Assembly (NCBI GenBank): GCA_032622095.1
Contig: CP136064.1
Span: 193,349,948 to 193,413,947 of the forward strand
Source of the DNA: Siphonodentalium dalli
Taxonomy: Eukaryota; Mollusca; Scaphopoda; Gadilida; Siphonodentaliidae
Reading direction: 5' to 3'
Length of the DNA: 64,000 nucleotides
The notes below the pieces were generated by a model, which ran no database searches, was not told where the DNA came from, and saw nothing but the letters and a program-made list of their open reading frames with translations. The translations under genes and the position numbers were made by a program. Shown here in pieces: positions 47,161 through 57,782 of this stretch. Each line of letters starts with the position of its first letter. Within the stretch, counting starts at the first letter, position 1.

Positions 47161-47414
47161 CCTGGTGAAAACTTACATGATGTCGGTGGTTTCTACATGT
47201 AATGTCGTTTCGTGTTATTGTCTGCTTGCTCAGTTGTGGAATAACATCGTTTATTCATTAGGCCATATCACGACTGAGAGACAGATAATAAGCGAAGCAA
47301 ATATATGCACACAGATAACTTCGAGTTATATTAAAATTAAACATATTGCCCCCAAGCCCAAGGCAAATGGAAAATTTTACTTGGGGAAACAGAGATAGAC
47401 GGGACAACTTTTAA

Positions 47415-47790
47415 TTGCCTATACCTTTCTCCACGATGCCTGATACAAAGTGGTTACAGTTTTGGATTAATTCCAGGATATTATCAACTAATAGATTTCT
47501 TAAAATAATAAAAGTACGACCTGATGACAAATGTAATCGATGCAGAAATAATGAGAACATCTCATCTGGGACTGCGCATGCGTACAACTCACCAACAGTA
47601 GCAAATTATACCGCTGGTCAAGCATTACCTATATCGAACTAAATTCAACCCAGGCATGTTGTCCGTCAATGCTTTTATAGCAGCCCTCCAATACAGGTAT
47701 AGGTATGACAAATTCAAAGCTCTTTATTATATGAAGTTTGCGGAATTAGATAAACAAAAACTGGTGTCCAATAGAAAGCGCTATAAATAA
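47415..47790 (+). pseudogene. C-terminal relic of a LINE reverse transcriptase
   Basis: The first frame (47415-47642) contains WLQFWINSRILSTNRFLKI followed by CNRCRNNE. This matches the post-polymerase region of invertebrate LINEs, where a conserved LQ...RILPTN segment precedes the cysteine knuckle. The reading continues in another frame from 47644 to the TAA at 47788-47790 with FIAALQYRYRYDKF and a basic K/R-rich end. The change of frame and the missing H/C half of the knuckle show decay. It is a different LINE type from the one at 32174. Confidence 0.6.
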
Positions 47791-48644
47791 ACAAAAGGCA
47801 TACGTTCCTTGATAGGCGCATTTTCCCTTAAGGATTATATGTCCGTTTTACATTTTACACTTCAATTATAGTAATTATAGTCATTCTTCAGTTGAGTGTC
47901 GTGATAAATCGAAACAAAAAAATAAAGATGACATGTAACACATGACTTAAAATTTCTAATCATTCTCTCTTGTAGATCATGATTTCAATTATAAAATAAA
48001 AGATTGACCGACCGCATTCTTAGAGCCTTTTGATGCCCGGTGATGTAAGTGAGAGCGCAAGCGTGAGCGCGTGAATGAGTGTATGCTTGAATGTATGTGT
48101 CAGATGAATGTTCGCTATTGTATCCATAATGTATAACCATTATTTGTGTATGTAAAATTATCTGAGTGTCTCAATAAAAATATAAAATAAAAATCATTTA
48201 CCAATATAAACAAAAGAAAGAAAAAGATAAAATTAAACAAACTAAGTAAAATAAAAAAAACCATTCAAAGTCAGAGAGAGCATTGCTCGATTGGGATCAT
48301 AACTATACCGAGACGGACAATTGTGTAAACACATCTATATATATAACAGTAATTTAGGAAAAGCTGTATCGATTTCAACCAACTTTGGTGTAGTGACTCG
48401 GGGCACCCTGGTGGAGGTTATAACAGCGTTAGTTTTTTAATTTGTTTTTATTTTTAAAAAAATGTTTTAATTAAAATCAAAATGTTTAAACGATCAAAAT
48501 GTGTACACAAATGGGCCGCCGTTGAAAAAAGGCTCTGTCTAAATTGGGGCACATATGGGCCACATGCCCACTGTAACACACATAGGGGATATAGGCTTAA
48601 GTAGAATGAGATCCCCAGAGGGTGAATTCAATGATGCTAGTCAC
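47791..48644. other. Low-complexity AT-rich stretch left of the LTIR element
   Basis: Contains AATAAAAATATAAAATAAAAA-like tracts (48170-48260), a GTGAGAGCGCAAGCGTGAGC block at about 48049, and a CTATATATATAACAG repeat scrap at about 48332. No gene is supported. Confidence 0.45.
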
Positions 48645-49050
48645 TAAATTCATCCTCTGGATATAGTCCAGAAGCAAAGGGCCGATTTTAGGGGTAACTA
48701 AAAATTCTCTGTTAAAGTTTTTTTCTCTGTGGATTATCATTCTATGGGGTCTATGCTTCAATATCTCGGTGGGTGTGGAGTTCTCACCCTTGAGCATTTT
48801 CCAGAATCCAAGATGGCGTCCAAGATGGCTGCAAATGTTGGCGATTTCACACCATGTAATTCCAAACTGACATTACTCTAAAAATCGACGGCATAGAGGA
48901 AACATGTTTAAAACATATTGTTTACTAATTAATATTCCTATGATAATAGGACATAATACGCATATTTGCCGTAAAATGGCTACCAAAATGGCAGCCAAAT
49001 TTGGAAAATTTGGAAAATTTGTCCAAAATTTGGAATCTTTTATTGATAAA
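48645..49050 (+). repeat. Left long terminal inverted repeat
   Basis: It pairs with 54711-55130. The inner edge is TTTATTGATAAA at 49050; the outer edge is vague, near GTCACTAAATTCATCCTCTG. AAGATGGC motifs occur twice in tandem near 48813-48830, and again as AAAATGGC/AAAATGGCAGCC near 48973-48995. Confidence 0.75.
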
Positions 49051-49820
49051 TACACATTTAATTCATTAATATTTTAGATATAGCATTCCTACATTGAACA
49101 AAGTCTGTGCTTCACCCTTTGGCATGATAGTATCAAGAAATACATGGACTACTGGTGTGAAATTCTCGCCATTTGGCAGGCTATCTGAGACAAACTGGAT
49201 TCACGATTCTATATTATTATCAATAATTTGAAAGCAAATAACAGGTTACACAAGGTTTATTGTACGATTGTAATTTGCCAATCTCATAACATAAATAAAA
49301 GCTTCAAAAACAAAACAACGATAGAGAGAACAAAATATAATTGAACAGAAGAAAATATCACAGCACGTGTTCGAAATTCTGAAAGCAAAAGCAAAGATAA
49401 ATAAAATATTGAAAATAAAACAAAATTAGTAACACAATTTCAATATTCAGTTATTATTCAATAATAAAGTTGTTGAGGTGGACGATAATGTTCCCCAAGA
49501 GATCAATGTAGCTGAGAAAGAGATTAATATAGTTGACAAACGGCGTATATGTTGCGTATATATATTGTAAATTTATATTTAAGATAAGTTGGTTATGTCA
49601 ATTTCCATCGTACTTTATTCTTTAATTTGCATACTGTGTCTCTCTGTTAACAAAATTTATTTAAAAACTGGACAGTTGTTCACAATGATCTATGAATTTT
49701 GGCTTTTGGTAAATTTAGAACTATACTTTGTTACCATTGGGAAACATTATTTACCATTTCATAAAATATTCATTTGGGCGACACTTAATAGTGACACAAG
49801 AATGTGCAATTGCAATTGTA
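49051..49820. other. 3' noncoding region inside the LTIR element
   Basis: AT-rich. On the minus strand AATAAA-type signals occur downstream of the gene's stop, for example opposite TTTATTT near 49658 and CTTTATTC near 49612. The plus-strand frame at 49589-49957 is antisense to the gene's tail and is not supported. Confidence 0.5.
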
Positions 49821-50020
49821 TCAAACATCGTCTGCATCACATTGTCTTGTTAATTCGTTGCAACACTCGCTATCTGCTTGGCATGAGCAGAATGATGTAC
49901 AAGGCAAACCCGCTCTCTTGCACCCGCATCGTTTCGATGCACATGGTGCTCTACTAGAGCATGAACACTTGATGAGTTTCAGTAAACTCTCCGGAGCCAT
50001 AGGCGTGTCATCTAGTACTG
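49821..50020 (-). pseudogene. Locus 1 segment 5: CxC-rich C-terminal tail
   Basis: In the frame that follows the last frameshift, the sequence reads APESLLKLIKCSCSS, then CASKRCGCKRAGLPC, then SFCSCQADSECCN, and ends at TGA (49823-49821). About a dozen cysteines occur in 45 residues in CxC and C-x4-6-C patterns. This matches the locus 2 tail and suggests a metal-binding domain. Confidence 0.72.
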
Positions 50021-51046
50021 TGTCACTGGCAAAAGTGATTCACCACTTAAGTACCAACCGAAGTCTGTAGGATTAAGATTTGGCAAATCACCGTCAATTG
50101 CATGGTGCCATACACAAATCTGATAATGCGCACGCTTCACATTTGCAGCAAACGCTTCATCTGTTGGAGGTAGAGTGTTCAATTTTGGTGCCGATGCCGT
50201 ACTCCGCCCAACTTTAAGTGACCAAAGTTTCTGCCTCGCGTCTGTCATTGAGGTGCATTGCGGCACACCATAGCACGAAAGAATGAAGGGTGTGACATCA
50301 GAAAGAACATCCGCTATATCTTCCGATGCATTCCCAAGACGATCCAATGAATGTTTATTGTTCCGCAAAACTTTAAGAGCTGAACACTTCCCTATGCAAA
50401 AGAAAGAAGCAACCGTATCGCATCCCGTCAAACCATGCATGGATAGCAAAGATTGCACTATATCTTGGTGTTGTTCGTATGTCTTATTAATATCAATCTG
50501 TGGACTGCCTTTGGCAGGAGCAACCATTCTCACATGGCCTGCTATGTGTCCTGTATGCATAAAATGCAAAAGTAATACAAAAATGTCTGTATCATCTGCA
50601 ATGACCAATGACGATTTTGCGCCGACTTGTGTTAACTGGTGTATAATCATTGTATCTCCTTCTTCCAGGGATGAGCACATATTTCTGCGGGCAATTGCTA
50701 TTCCACACATCAATTCCATTGGAACAGGATCATCTGCCGTTACAACTAATCTGTGCTTCGAAGTAGCAAACATCTCAGTATGTGCTACCACATCTTCAAA
50801 TATCATCTGAATCAGCTGTGCCTTATTCTTGGTGACAGTTAGCACAACCTTTTGCGGTGGCAATCGTGTAGAATTCTTCAAACTGAAAATTCTGCTAGCA
50901 CCTTTGTCTCTACCAATACGAGTGGATTCCTTTATGCTCCCCTTCTGATATCGATCGAAAACAACATACACATCGCTCTTTTTGAGAATATTTCCAATGT
51001 ATGATCTAAACCTGTCCAAATAATCCTGAACCGTACCTGCAGAAGG
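50012..51046 (-). pseudogene. Locus 1 segment 4: FEN1/XPG-like PIN nuclease domain
   Basis: It continues in the same frame as segment 3. Motifs: VVFDRY (about 50948-50965) followed by SIK and TR; EEGDT (50651-50665); ADDTDIFVLLL (about 50570-50599); GLTGCDTVASFFCIGK (about 50387-50434). FEN1/XPG nucleases have the same order: VFDG with K and R downstream, a glutamate/aspartate pair, a DxD, then GCD in a helix-turn-helix that binds the DNA strand. These acidic residues hold metal ions in the known enzymes. All are present here except that the usual EEAD is EEGD. The assignment rests on motif order, not on a search. The final codons lead into the third frameshift. Confidence 0.7.
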
Positions 51047-51964
51047 CTACCCTATAACCCACAGAGCAGCACAACCATCGATGAATGTAGCATGAGCTTG
51101 AGTCGTGTCACTATCAGCAATGTCAACTCTGAGGGCATTCTTTAAATTCGACTTAGTTTTTGCTTCACGCATGTGTCCACCTGCTTCAAACATTGATGTA
51201 GGGTTTGGTGAGAGCTCATATGACATAAGTTCATCCGTGTCAAATCCTCGCAAGCTTGACTGTAGACCCATAGCTCTTGCATAAATCACTTCCGTGTCAA
51301 AGACGGCGGTGCCATCAACTTTGATATGTTTGCGAGTGCTAGCCATGGTGTGCACGTTACGCCGAATCTTATCATGAAAGCCTTCTGGAAGTTTCTTCTC
51401 AAACTCCATCATTTGTTTCTCGCCAACTTCAAGCGCTCTGTCAACATTCACGGACTCATGTGAGATTATTTTACCTGAATATATATCTACAAGTCCATCT
51501 GGGTGTTCACTGGGATCCATCGGATCAATACAAATGTCCAACTTGGATCTAAGTGACTCTCGGTCAGCACCATCAGCCTTGATCCGAGAGGCTGACTCTT
51601 CCTTGTGATGAGTCTGTGTCTCGTTGGTATCTACATCAGGCATTTTGTCAAGAGCATACATCAGACGGTTACATGTAGGCAAACTATATGCCCATGTCTT
51701 GACACTCTCCGGTTGCAACGTGATGCCAGTGAGTCCATATCGACCATGGCCATAACGCATAAACGTACTCTCAATTGCCATATCACTCCATATACCATTA
51801 AAGATTCCAGAATTGTGGTGGAATGTGTGCTGTCGCTCTATAAAGTGGACTCTGATGTTTTCTGGCATACACTCCATGGCCCGCAAATAGTACATTCCGA
51901 ATCTGGCGTAGTTGCAATGTCCCGCTGCAAAGAATAATGGCAACATTTCACTGACAGTATCCAA
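51047..51964 (-). pseudogene. Locus 1 segment 3: NYAR / FNGIW region
   Basis: About 305 codons. The true reading extends upstream through the TGA at 51976-51974 to about 52040. Motifs are HLDTVSEMLP, HCNYARFGMYYL, FNGIWSDMAIE and YELSPNPTSMF. All have clear equivalents in locus 2 (HLDMF, HLNYARWGCLYL, FNGVWSHQGIE, YELSLVPLSLF). The function is unknown. Conservation between two divergent loci suggests the region is structural. It ends at the TAG (51049-51047), after which the same frame continues into segment 4. Confidence 0.75.
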
Positions 51965-52008
51965 ATGTAACGGTCAGTCAGATTCCCGCTCAGCTCGAAT
52001 GTAACGCA

Positions 52009-53880
52009 TCATGATAAGAACAGGAATGATAAAACAGTCAACCCACAACTTTGTTGTTCTGCTTCGCTCGATATATGCTTCAGGAAATTCATCAACTCTT
52101 GCATGCACATGAGATTATTCACTTCAAGGATTGGACGAAGAAGCTCTTCTACAAGCAACCTCAATGCTCGTACGTTTTGTGGAAACTTTTTTCCAGTTAG
52201 CATCTTGATCACCCCGCCAAATGTCGAACTGAGAATTTCAACCAGTCCACTATCTGCCATTAGTGTCCCAATGGATCCACAATAACTCATTAAAAGATGC
52301 ATCCCACCAAGCCGCAGATAAACATTATCGAACACGGATGGTTGGTCCCATGTTACATAGAGTGCTACTTTATATAATTGCTGGTCAGCAGTGAAGATCA
52401 CAAATTCTTGTCCCGATGCTTCTGAGATTTTCTGAGCTTTCAGCAAGGCGTCCCTTATAGTCGAAGGCTCAGCAGGTGTCTGGTCGATAAGAGGGAGGTA
52501 CTTCACATCAGTTTTTGTCTGATATTTTAAGCCCGTTGAGCGACAAATTCTGGTGTTATAACCATTGAACTCTGGACAATCAGCACTCGTGATCACATCT
52601 TGCAGAAATGCCAAATCATGTTCTTCAGCCCGTCGGCGTGATACCTTCTGGTGACGGATGAAATCACTAGTAATCGTGGAGTCTGGGAGTTCCGGCATAG
52701 GTGGATCCTTATCTAGTTTGTAGAACTTTTGTTGTTCTGTTGCAATCTCGTCTGCAATTGCAGTGTACATATCAGTTCTCTTCAGACGATCTATTTTGGT
52801 GCTGATTGGAATATGAATATCTTGAATCGGCTGAGTCCTGATCATGGCCAGCGAATGAGTGGATGACTTACCATTTGGCGAATTGATATCAACGTCAAAA
52901 TTGTCAGCCATTATCTGAATCAGACTATTCTCAGCTTCTGACATCTCAAACTGAGTTATATCCATGTAAGCTGCTACAGCGGCAGACTTTTTGAAAGTTA
53001 GAAGCTCCTGATAGCTGCAGGTAACTCGATACTCGTGCATGTGGTTGACTATCATTTTGGAGTCTCTGAGAAGAACACCAAGAGCGATCTGTAGATCTGT
53101 TGCTTGACATGTGATTATGCCTGTTATAATGCTCCCAATCAACAAAGCCGGTAGTGATCCGTCAAGTTTGTCAGACAACGCAGCAAGAAACTGCATGAGT
53201 GTGTCTGAAATATTGTCACGCACAGAATGTCTATCAACGTGTGTGTTGTAAGTTGATTTGGTCGTACGTAAAGGCTTTGTCTCTTCCACGATCTGTTTTG
53301 TCAACACACGCACAGAAAGTCCAACTTCGTTATCTTCGTCATTTACTTCTAGTCTCAGAATATCTGTCGCCTTCTGTTTGAATACAAGAACATTTGCATA
53401 ACCCTGAGCTGTGAGGAACAATATTTCATCACCGAAATACTTTCTCAATTCGCACATCAACTTGTTTCGAGTCAGTGTATCACCACAATTGGTCTGATAC
53501 TGTGTGTAGAGTTCTACAGAATTCCAAATGTGTGACTTATCTTTCTCTAAAAGTTCAATGACATGTTTGAGTCCGACGTCACTGATAACGTTTTCAACAT
53601 CTTGCTGTGCAGGTTGAAATTCTGTAGCTGACCTATTCTGCAGGAACCGCGTCATGCAGTTTCTATGATATCTTGCTTCAACTGCATGTAGATCGCTGAC
53701 TGCACTCTCTATTCTCTGACGCACTTCCATGGCCCATAAATCGCCCCGTGAGTGGCATTTTTCTAAGAGTGCTAACTTGTAAGGCTTTCCGTCGATTGTC
53801 TCAGTCGATCTACAAACATATGCCGGGTTCCATCGTCCAGGATTTGTTCTGTCTTTAGAAATAACACACATGATTCGCAA
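52009..53880 (-). pseudogene. Locus 1 segment 2: long middle region
   Basis: The longest open stretch, about 620 codons; the first ATG in frame is at 53871. It begins just after the frameshift with RWNPAYVCR and YHRNCMTRF (completing the second Cys/His module). A large, mostly helical region without known motifs follows. Near the end come FTADQQLYK (about 52371-52397), GGMHLLM (about 52295-52315), a GSIGTLMADSGL stretch and GKKFPQNVRALRL (about 52160-52200). The last two have counterparts in locus 2. An Asp followed ~45 residues later by a conserved His recalls part of an RNase H-like core, but a full catalytic triad cannot be assigned by eye. The last ~10 codons are out of frame. Confidence 0.72.
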
Positions 53881-54203
53881 TAAAGACAGTTACTTTTGAA
53901 TTCAAATGGAGCAGCACCGCTTCTTAATCGCTTAGTCGGCACAGCTGGAGAATCATCACGGCTTGCGTGTGGGAGATTTGTTTTGGAGGTGTAGCGCGAA
54001 ACGCACTTTTTGTGAAACGCAATTTCCAAACTCTCATTAGTATCCAACTCTCTCTGTAGCCTTTGCCATAGTTCATCGCCCCATAGCTTACTAGCATTGA
54101 TTATTGTGTGAATCCTGGAGGGTCCACTGTTATTTATGCATTTCACTGAATCGTCACATTCATTTTCATATCGAAATTTGAATACACACTGATTATTCAT
54201 CAT
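53772..54203 (-). pseudogene. Locus 1 segment 1: N-terminal Cys/His module
   Basis: 143 codons from ATG. Cys at residues 6, 16 and 22, then HKKC at 64-67 followed by SRYTS, then CLYC at 106-109 just before the first frameshift. The next frame supplies YHRNC. The layout is two successive C-x-C / H-x2-C modules, which look zinc-binding. The last ~30 codons of this open frame are read out of frame past the break and are not part of the protein. Confidence 0.7.
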
Positions 54204-54710
54204 TCTTCTTTAATCTGCAATGAGAGGAAATGCGCATTAATTATAACACTTCTAATTTCAGCTTATGAAATTAAGCCATGATCCAGGGGCATACCAATTG
54301 TTTGATTAGTCTGATACTAATCATGTTTCATCTCTGCAGAAACTTTGATAGGGTTTTTTTTATTCAAAATACTAAAAATATTGGTAATTTTGCTGCCATT
54401 TTGACTGTCATCATCAAGTTTTACTATTTTTTTCTATGTTTTGTATAATTGTTATTTATGCTTTGAGAATGGTAAATTATAATACACAACCCAACAAATC
54501 GTTGACACATGTGGTTCCTGTGATTCACTTGCAAATTATCGATAAGAATGTATGGTTGTGAATCTAATTTGCCTCACGTAACCTCTCATACGGTGATAAT
54601 CACACAGCAATAGCCTATTGATTTCATGATTATTTCGTGCTAGATGATGATCCATAGTCTTGTTTCCATGTAGGTATGCAATATCTAAAGAAGAAATGTA
54701 TTTTGATGAC
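54204..54710. other. 5' region of the locus 1 gene
   Basis: Includes the acceptor-like sequence ending about 54216 on the minus strand. No TATA box or donor site can be assigned with confidence. The frame at 54536-54718 is unsupported. Confidence 0.4.
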
Positions 54711-55130
54711 TTTATCAATAGAAGTTTCCAAAAGTTTTTATAAATTTTACAAATTTTCTATCATTTGCCGCCATTTTGACAGCCATTTCAATGCAAATTT
54801 TCGCAATGTGCCATTTGATCAAGGAAATATTAATTAGTAAACAATATTTACTAAATATGTTTACTCTATGCCATGGAATTATCAAGTGGTGTGAGTTTGA
54901 AATTACGTCATGTGAAATTGACAGAATTGGCAACCATCTTGGACGCCATCTTGATTTTACAAAAATACTCAAGGGTGTGAACTCCACACCCATCTGGAAT
55001 CAATTGGCAGTACCTACTAATGAAATAATCAGAAGAGAAAAAAACTTTAACAGAGAATGTTTGGTTCACCCCTGTTGCTCCCGGACTAATACCTCTTTCT
55101 GAATTAAGGCTCCTTTCGGGAGCCTGTTTC
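54711..55130 (-). repeat. Right long terminal inverted repeat
   Basis: Partner of 48645-49050. The inner edge is TTTATCAATA at 54711. The outer end carries a GGCTCCTTTCGGGAGCC hairpin near 55110-55126. Frames on both strands here (54715-54993, 54776-55102, 54908-55156) are by-products. Confidence 0.75.
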
Positions 55131-57782
55131 AAATATTCTGAAATAAATGAATACAATTAATACCGAGTAATGAATTTCAATCACAATAAAGCTTCAATTT
55201 AGAACAAATCCAATTGTTTTTTTGAGATCAGAATTTGCATTTGGAATAAGCTTCATAATGGTTGATAAATCCGGCGTGATCCTTGATAACAGCATACAAT
55301 TGCTATTGAGCTGGATATGTCTCAGAATGGACAGCAATGCTGAGAAATTACCCCGGAAATGTACGCTGTAAAACCAAGGATGAGCTGACAACCGCTACGT
55401 AATACTAACATCGATAGGACGAATAATATCGTTAGGACGAATATTGATATCAACACCATGCACACAGTTCTATACTCGAACACATAACCATAGTTTTACT
55501 CGACCATTTTCGTTCCGCCATCTTGTTCCTGTTCCTAGCAAAGCCTACCCTCAAATGATTTCTCTAGCGATGACTCTATACCGCTAGCCATAATATCTAC
55601 ACTATAAATGTGACTATATACTCATATAGTTGACATTCTCCCAAAACCACTCCAACAAAAATCCTTTCCGGCGAATCATGAATTCCTATCTTATTTTACT
55701 AAGAGGTGCGGTATCTCTCCCCGTAATACTAATTCAGAGTCGGAGGAGACGTTGTGCGGTGTTTGGGGTCTGGCGATTCATGATATCTTCTCTACATAAT
55801 GAATATTATTTTCTCAATCCGCCTTGGAAACTATGACAGAAACTTTTCATATTTTAGAATATCAGAACAGTACACAACATTGCCATGGAAAGATAAAGCG
55901 CCTTTCGTTATCACTCATCTGGATTGGCTCAACACATGGAATTTTTTTGTAAGATGCCCCTAACATAATGTTAAACATTGTGTTTATATACGATTAGTCT
56001 GTACATGTGCGTGGATATGAATTACAAGTCATCTAATTAGTCATTTTTATAGTGGTGTCTGTTTAATGGGATGCAGGAACACTCAATTGTATTATTCATG
56101 TGTGTATCATATCATATCATAACAAAGCCACACCTAACCAGACATGCAGCATCAACCGTTCAATCCAAAACGACATGTTATCCCCCTATCATCGTACTTA
56201 ACTTATCAACATCGTATTCAGAAAGCAAACTGTTTTAGAGCAAAAGTCGACTTTCAGCTGGTTCCACTGGATCAGATGTCTTATATTTCTTGTGATACAG
56301 ATTCTCAATTTGTCAATATCACCGTCCGTCACTCGAGTTTCGATTGAATCTTTGACCACATTTATCGCAGTACTCGCATCAACGTGTACACATTCGAGCG
56401 AAAACAACCGCAACAAAATTCCAGCTATTATCTTGGCATCTAATTTGAAACATTGACCACGTTTGCCTTAGTACAAGCATTAGCAACTTTCGAGCAAAAA
56501 CAACCCCAGAATATGTGAGATGCCCAACTGAGGCTTAGGGTCCAGGTATTTTCTTCACAACGGGGTGCGACAAGTGTTGTTCTGCTTGACCATGAGTGGT
56601 CCGTTGCTGAAGAAGCACCGAGACAGTTCGAGCGCTTCTTGGGTTCTGATAATTTTTTGGTGGTCCTAATATGGAGTGCTAGCAGAACATCGTCCATATG
56701 ATTTATCCACCATGTAATGCATATAAAAAACACCGCAATGGCGATGGTATCATTTACAATAATTGGTATTTTCATACACCCAACGTGCAGCAGCGGAGAA
56801 ATTTTCGATCTGCTGAAGCTCAGAACAAAGCTGAAAGTTCAAAAGCAATTTGTCGCCATCAATTGTTTTACAAACTATGTACATTTGTCCATCCCAGTGG
56901 AGTCAGTTCACCCAATATATCCGTTTCAGACGAATCAGTTATATTCCTAACACATCCTTGTTAAAATTCAAGGTCTTGCAAGGAGTAACCAATGAGGTGT
57001 CTGCGCAAGCGATGTTAACCGACGAAGAACGCCAGCCAGAACTGTATGTGAACACTTTATCGGCCAAACTTTATATGAACACTCTATGTCCTGATTGTTT
57101 TGACAGTTTGGGTTGACCAGCAATGCCTCTTAAACTGTTTATCAATAGTGAATACGGATAGTATTTTCATTCTGGGATCGACGCTAAGAACTGCGGATAA
57201 ATCACAGTAGCGCTGAAACTCAGAAAATCCTCATTATTTTGTGGTTTTAGTTTGAGTTGCCATCTGACAATTGTTTTTTCGACATCTAGCCTAGCAGCCG
57301 CCTCCGATTACCATTCGTACCTCATCACAGTGAGACATGTGTGAACAGAACTAGATTCAGCATTAAACAGTCGACAAGACGTAATTCAATCACAACGTTG
57401 CATGACAAAAATAGAAACGATGACTATACAAAATGCAAAACTTCAATATACAGGGAAACAGTACAACATATAACAATAATGTAATCTGAAACAATTAGGA
57501 GTTGTCACTAGCCGATAAATTCAGCCGGTCAATTCAAGCGATGGTCTTGAAACAACGTGGGATCGAAGTGGATGATGAACTGGGTCATGCTCGCAGGTCG
57601 TTCGTTTGATGACACATGTGATGCATGTCACGACACAGGTGATGCATGTCACGACACTCATGGTACCACATTAGGGGACGTTATCCAGAGCCACATGGGG
57701 AGTGTCGTAGTGAGCTTAACAATCTAAATAGCACAATGGTGATTAGCCTCCAATAAATAGGGCTGAATTGGTCACTATCACC
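55131..57782. other. Intergenic with a ~100-bp local duplication
   Basis: 56345-56421 and 56446-56516 are related (CTTTGACCACATTTATCGCA / CATTGACCACGTTTGCCTTA, both followed by TTCGAGC.AAAACAACC). A 77-codon frame at 56717-56950 starts with a signal-peptide-like stretch (MAMVSFTIIGIFI then PTCSSG), but no other support exists. Short GATGCATGTCACGACAC repeats lie near 57615-57655. Confidence 0.4.

Larger units (their letters stand above)
49821..54203 (-). pseudogene. Multicopy PIN/FEN1-like nuclease-domain protein, broken (locus 1)
   Basis: Read on the minus strand, five adjoining segments make one protein of roughly 1,450 residues: N-terminal Cys/His module, long middle region, NYAR/FNGIW region, FEN1-like domain, CxC-rich tail. 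Breaks: a frameshift near 53860-53885, a frameshift near 52030-52045, an in-frame TGA at 51976-51974, an in-frame TAG at 51049-51047, and a frameshift near 50020. The TAG falls where I recall relatives having Trp-Pro; the TGA sits where locus 2 has Phe, so Trp there is plausible but weaker. I recall the family as a very numerous uncharacterised group in cnidarians, molluscs and fishes; it has no established name that I know. Just upstream of the first ATG is a splice-acceptor-like TTTCCTCTCATTGCAG (ending about 54216), so a spliced 5' leader is likely. Confidence 0.8.
48645..55130 (-). mobile_element. ~6.5-kb transposon candidate with long terminal inverted repeats and one nuclease-like gene
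   Basis: Two ~400-base segments, 48645-49050 and 54711-55130, are imperfect reverse complements of each other and enclose the broken gene at 49821-54203. Matching landmarks, in mirrored order, are TTCTCTGTTAAAGTTTTTTT, GGTGTGGAGTTC..ACCCTTGAG, AAGATGGCGTCCAAGATGG, TTTCACA..(A)TGTAATT.CAAACT, GGCATAGAG.AAACAT, TTGTTTACTAATTAATATT and TATTGATAAA. Agreement is roughly four in five by eye. Each outer end has its own small hairpin (about 48614-48662 and 55108-55126). No target duplication could be fixed. Long inverted repeats around a single gene are what a DNA transposon looks like, but the gene has no transposase I can name. Confidence 0.75.

Noticed and set aside
49589-50810. Plus-strand frames of 88-175 codons (49589-49957, 49804-50070, 50283-50810)
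   Set aside because: They are antisense to the nuclease-like gene, whose minus-strand motifs are clearly the coding ones.
49821-54203. An intron-containing intact gene instead of a pseudogene
   Set aside because: The frame changes occur over a few bases with no room for GT-AG introns, and two stops lie inside conserved stretches.
56717-56950. Secreted 77-residue protein with signal peptide
   Set aside because: A hydrophobic start alone; overlapping frames are also open, and no splice sites, relatives or codon bias support it.
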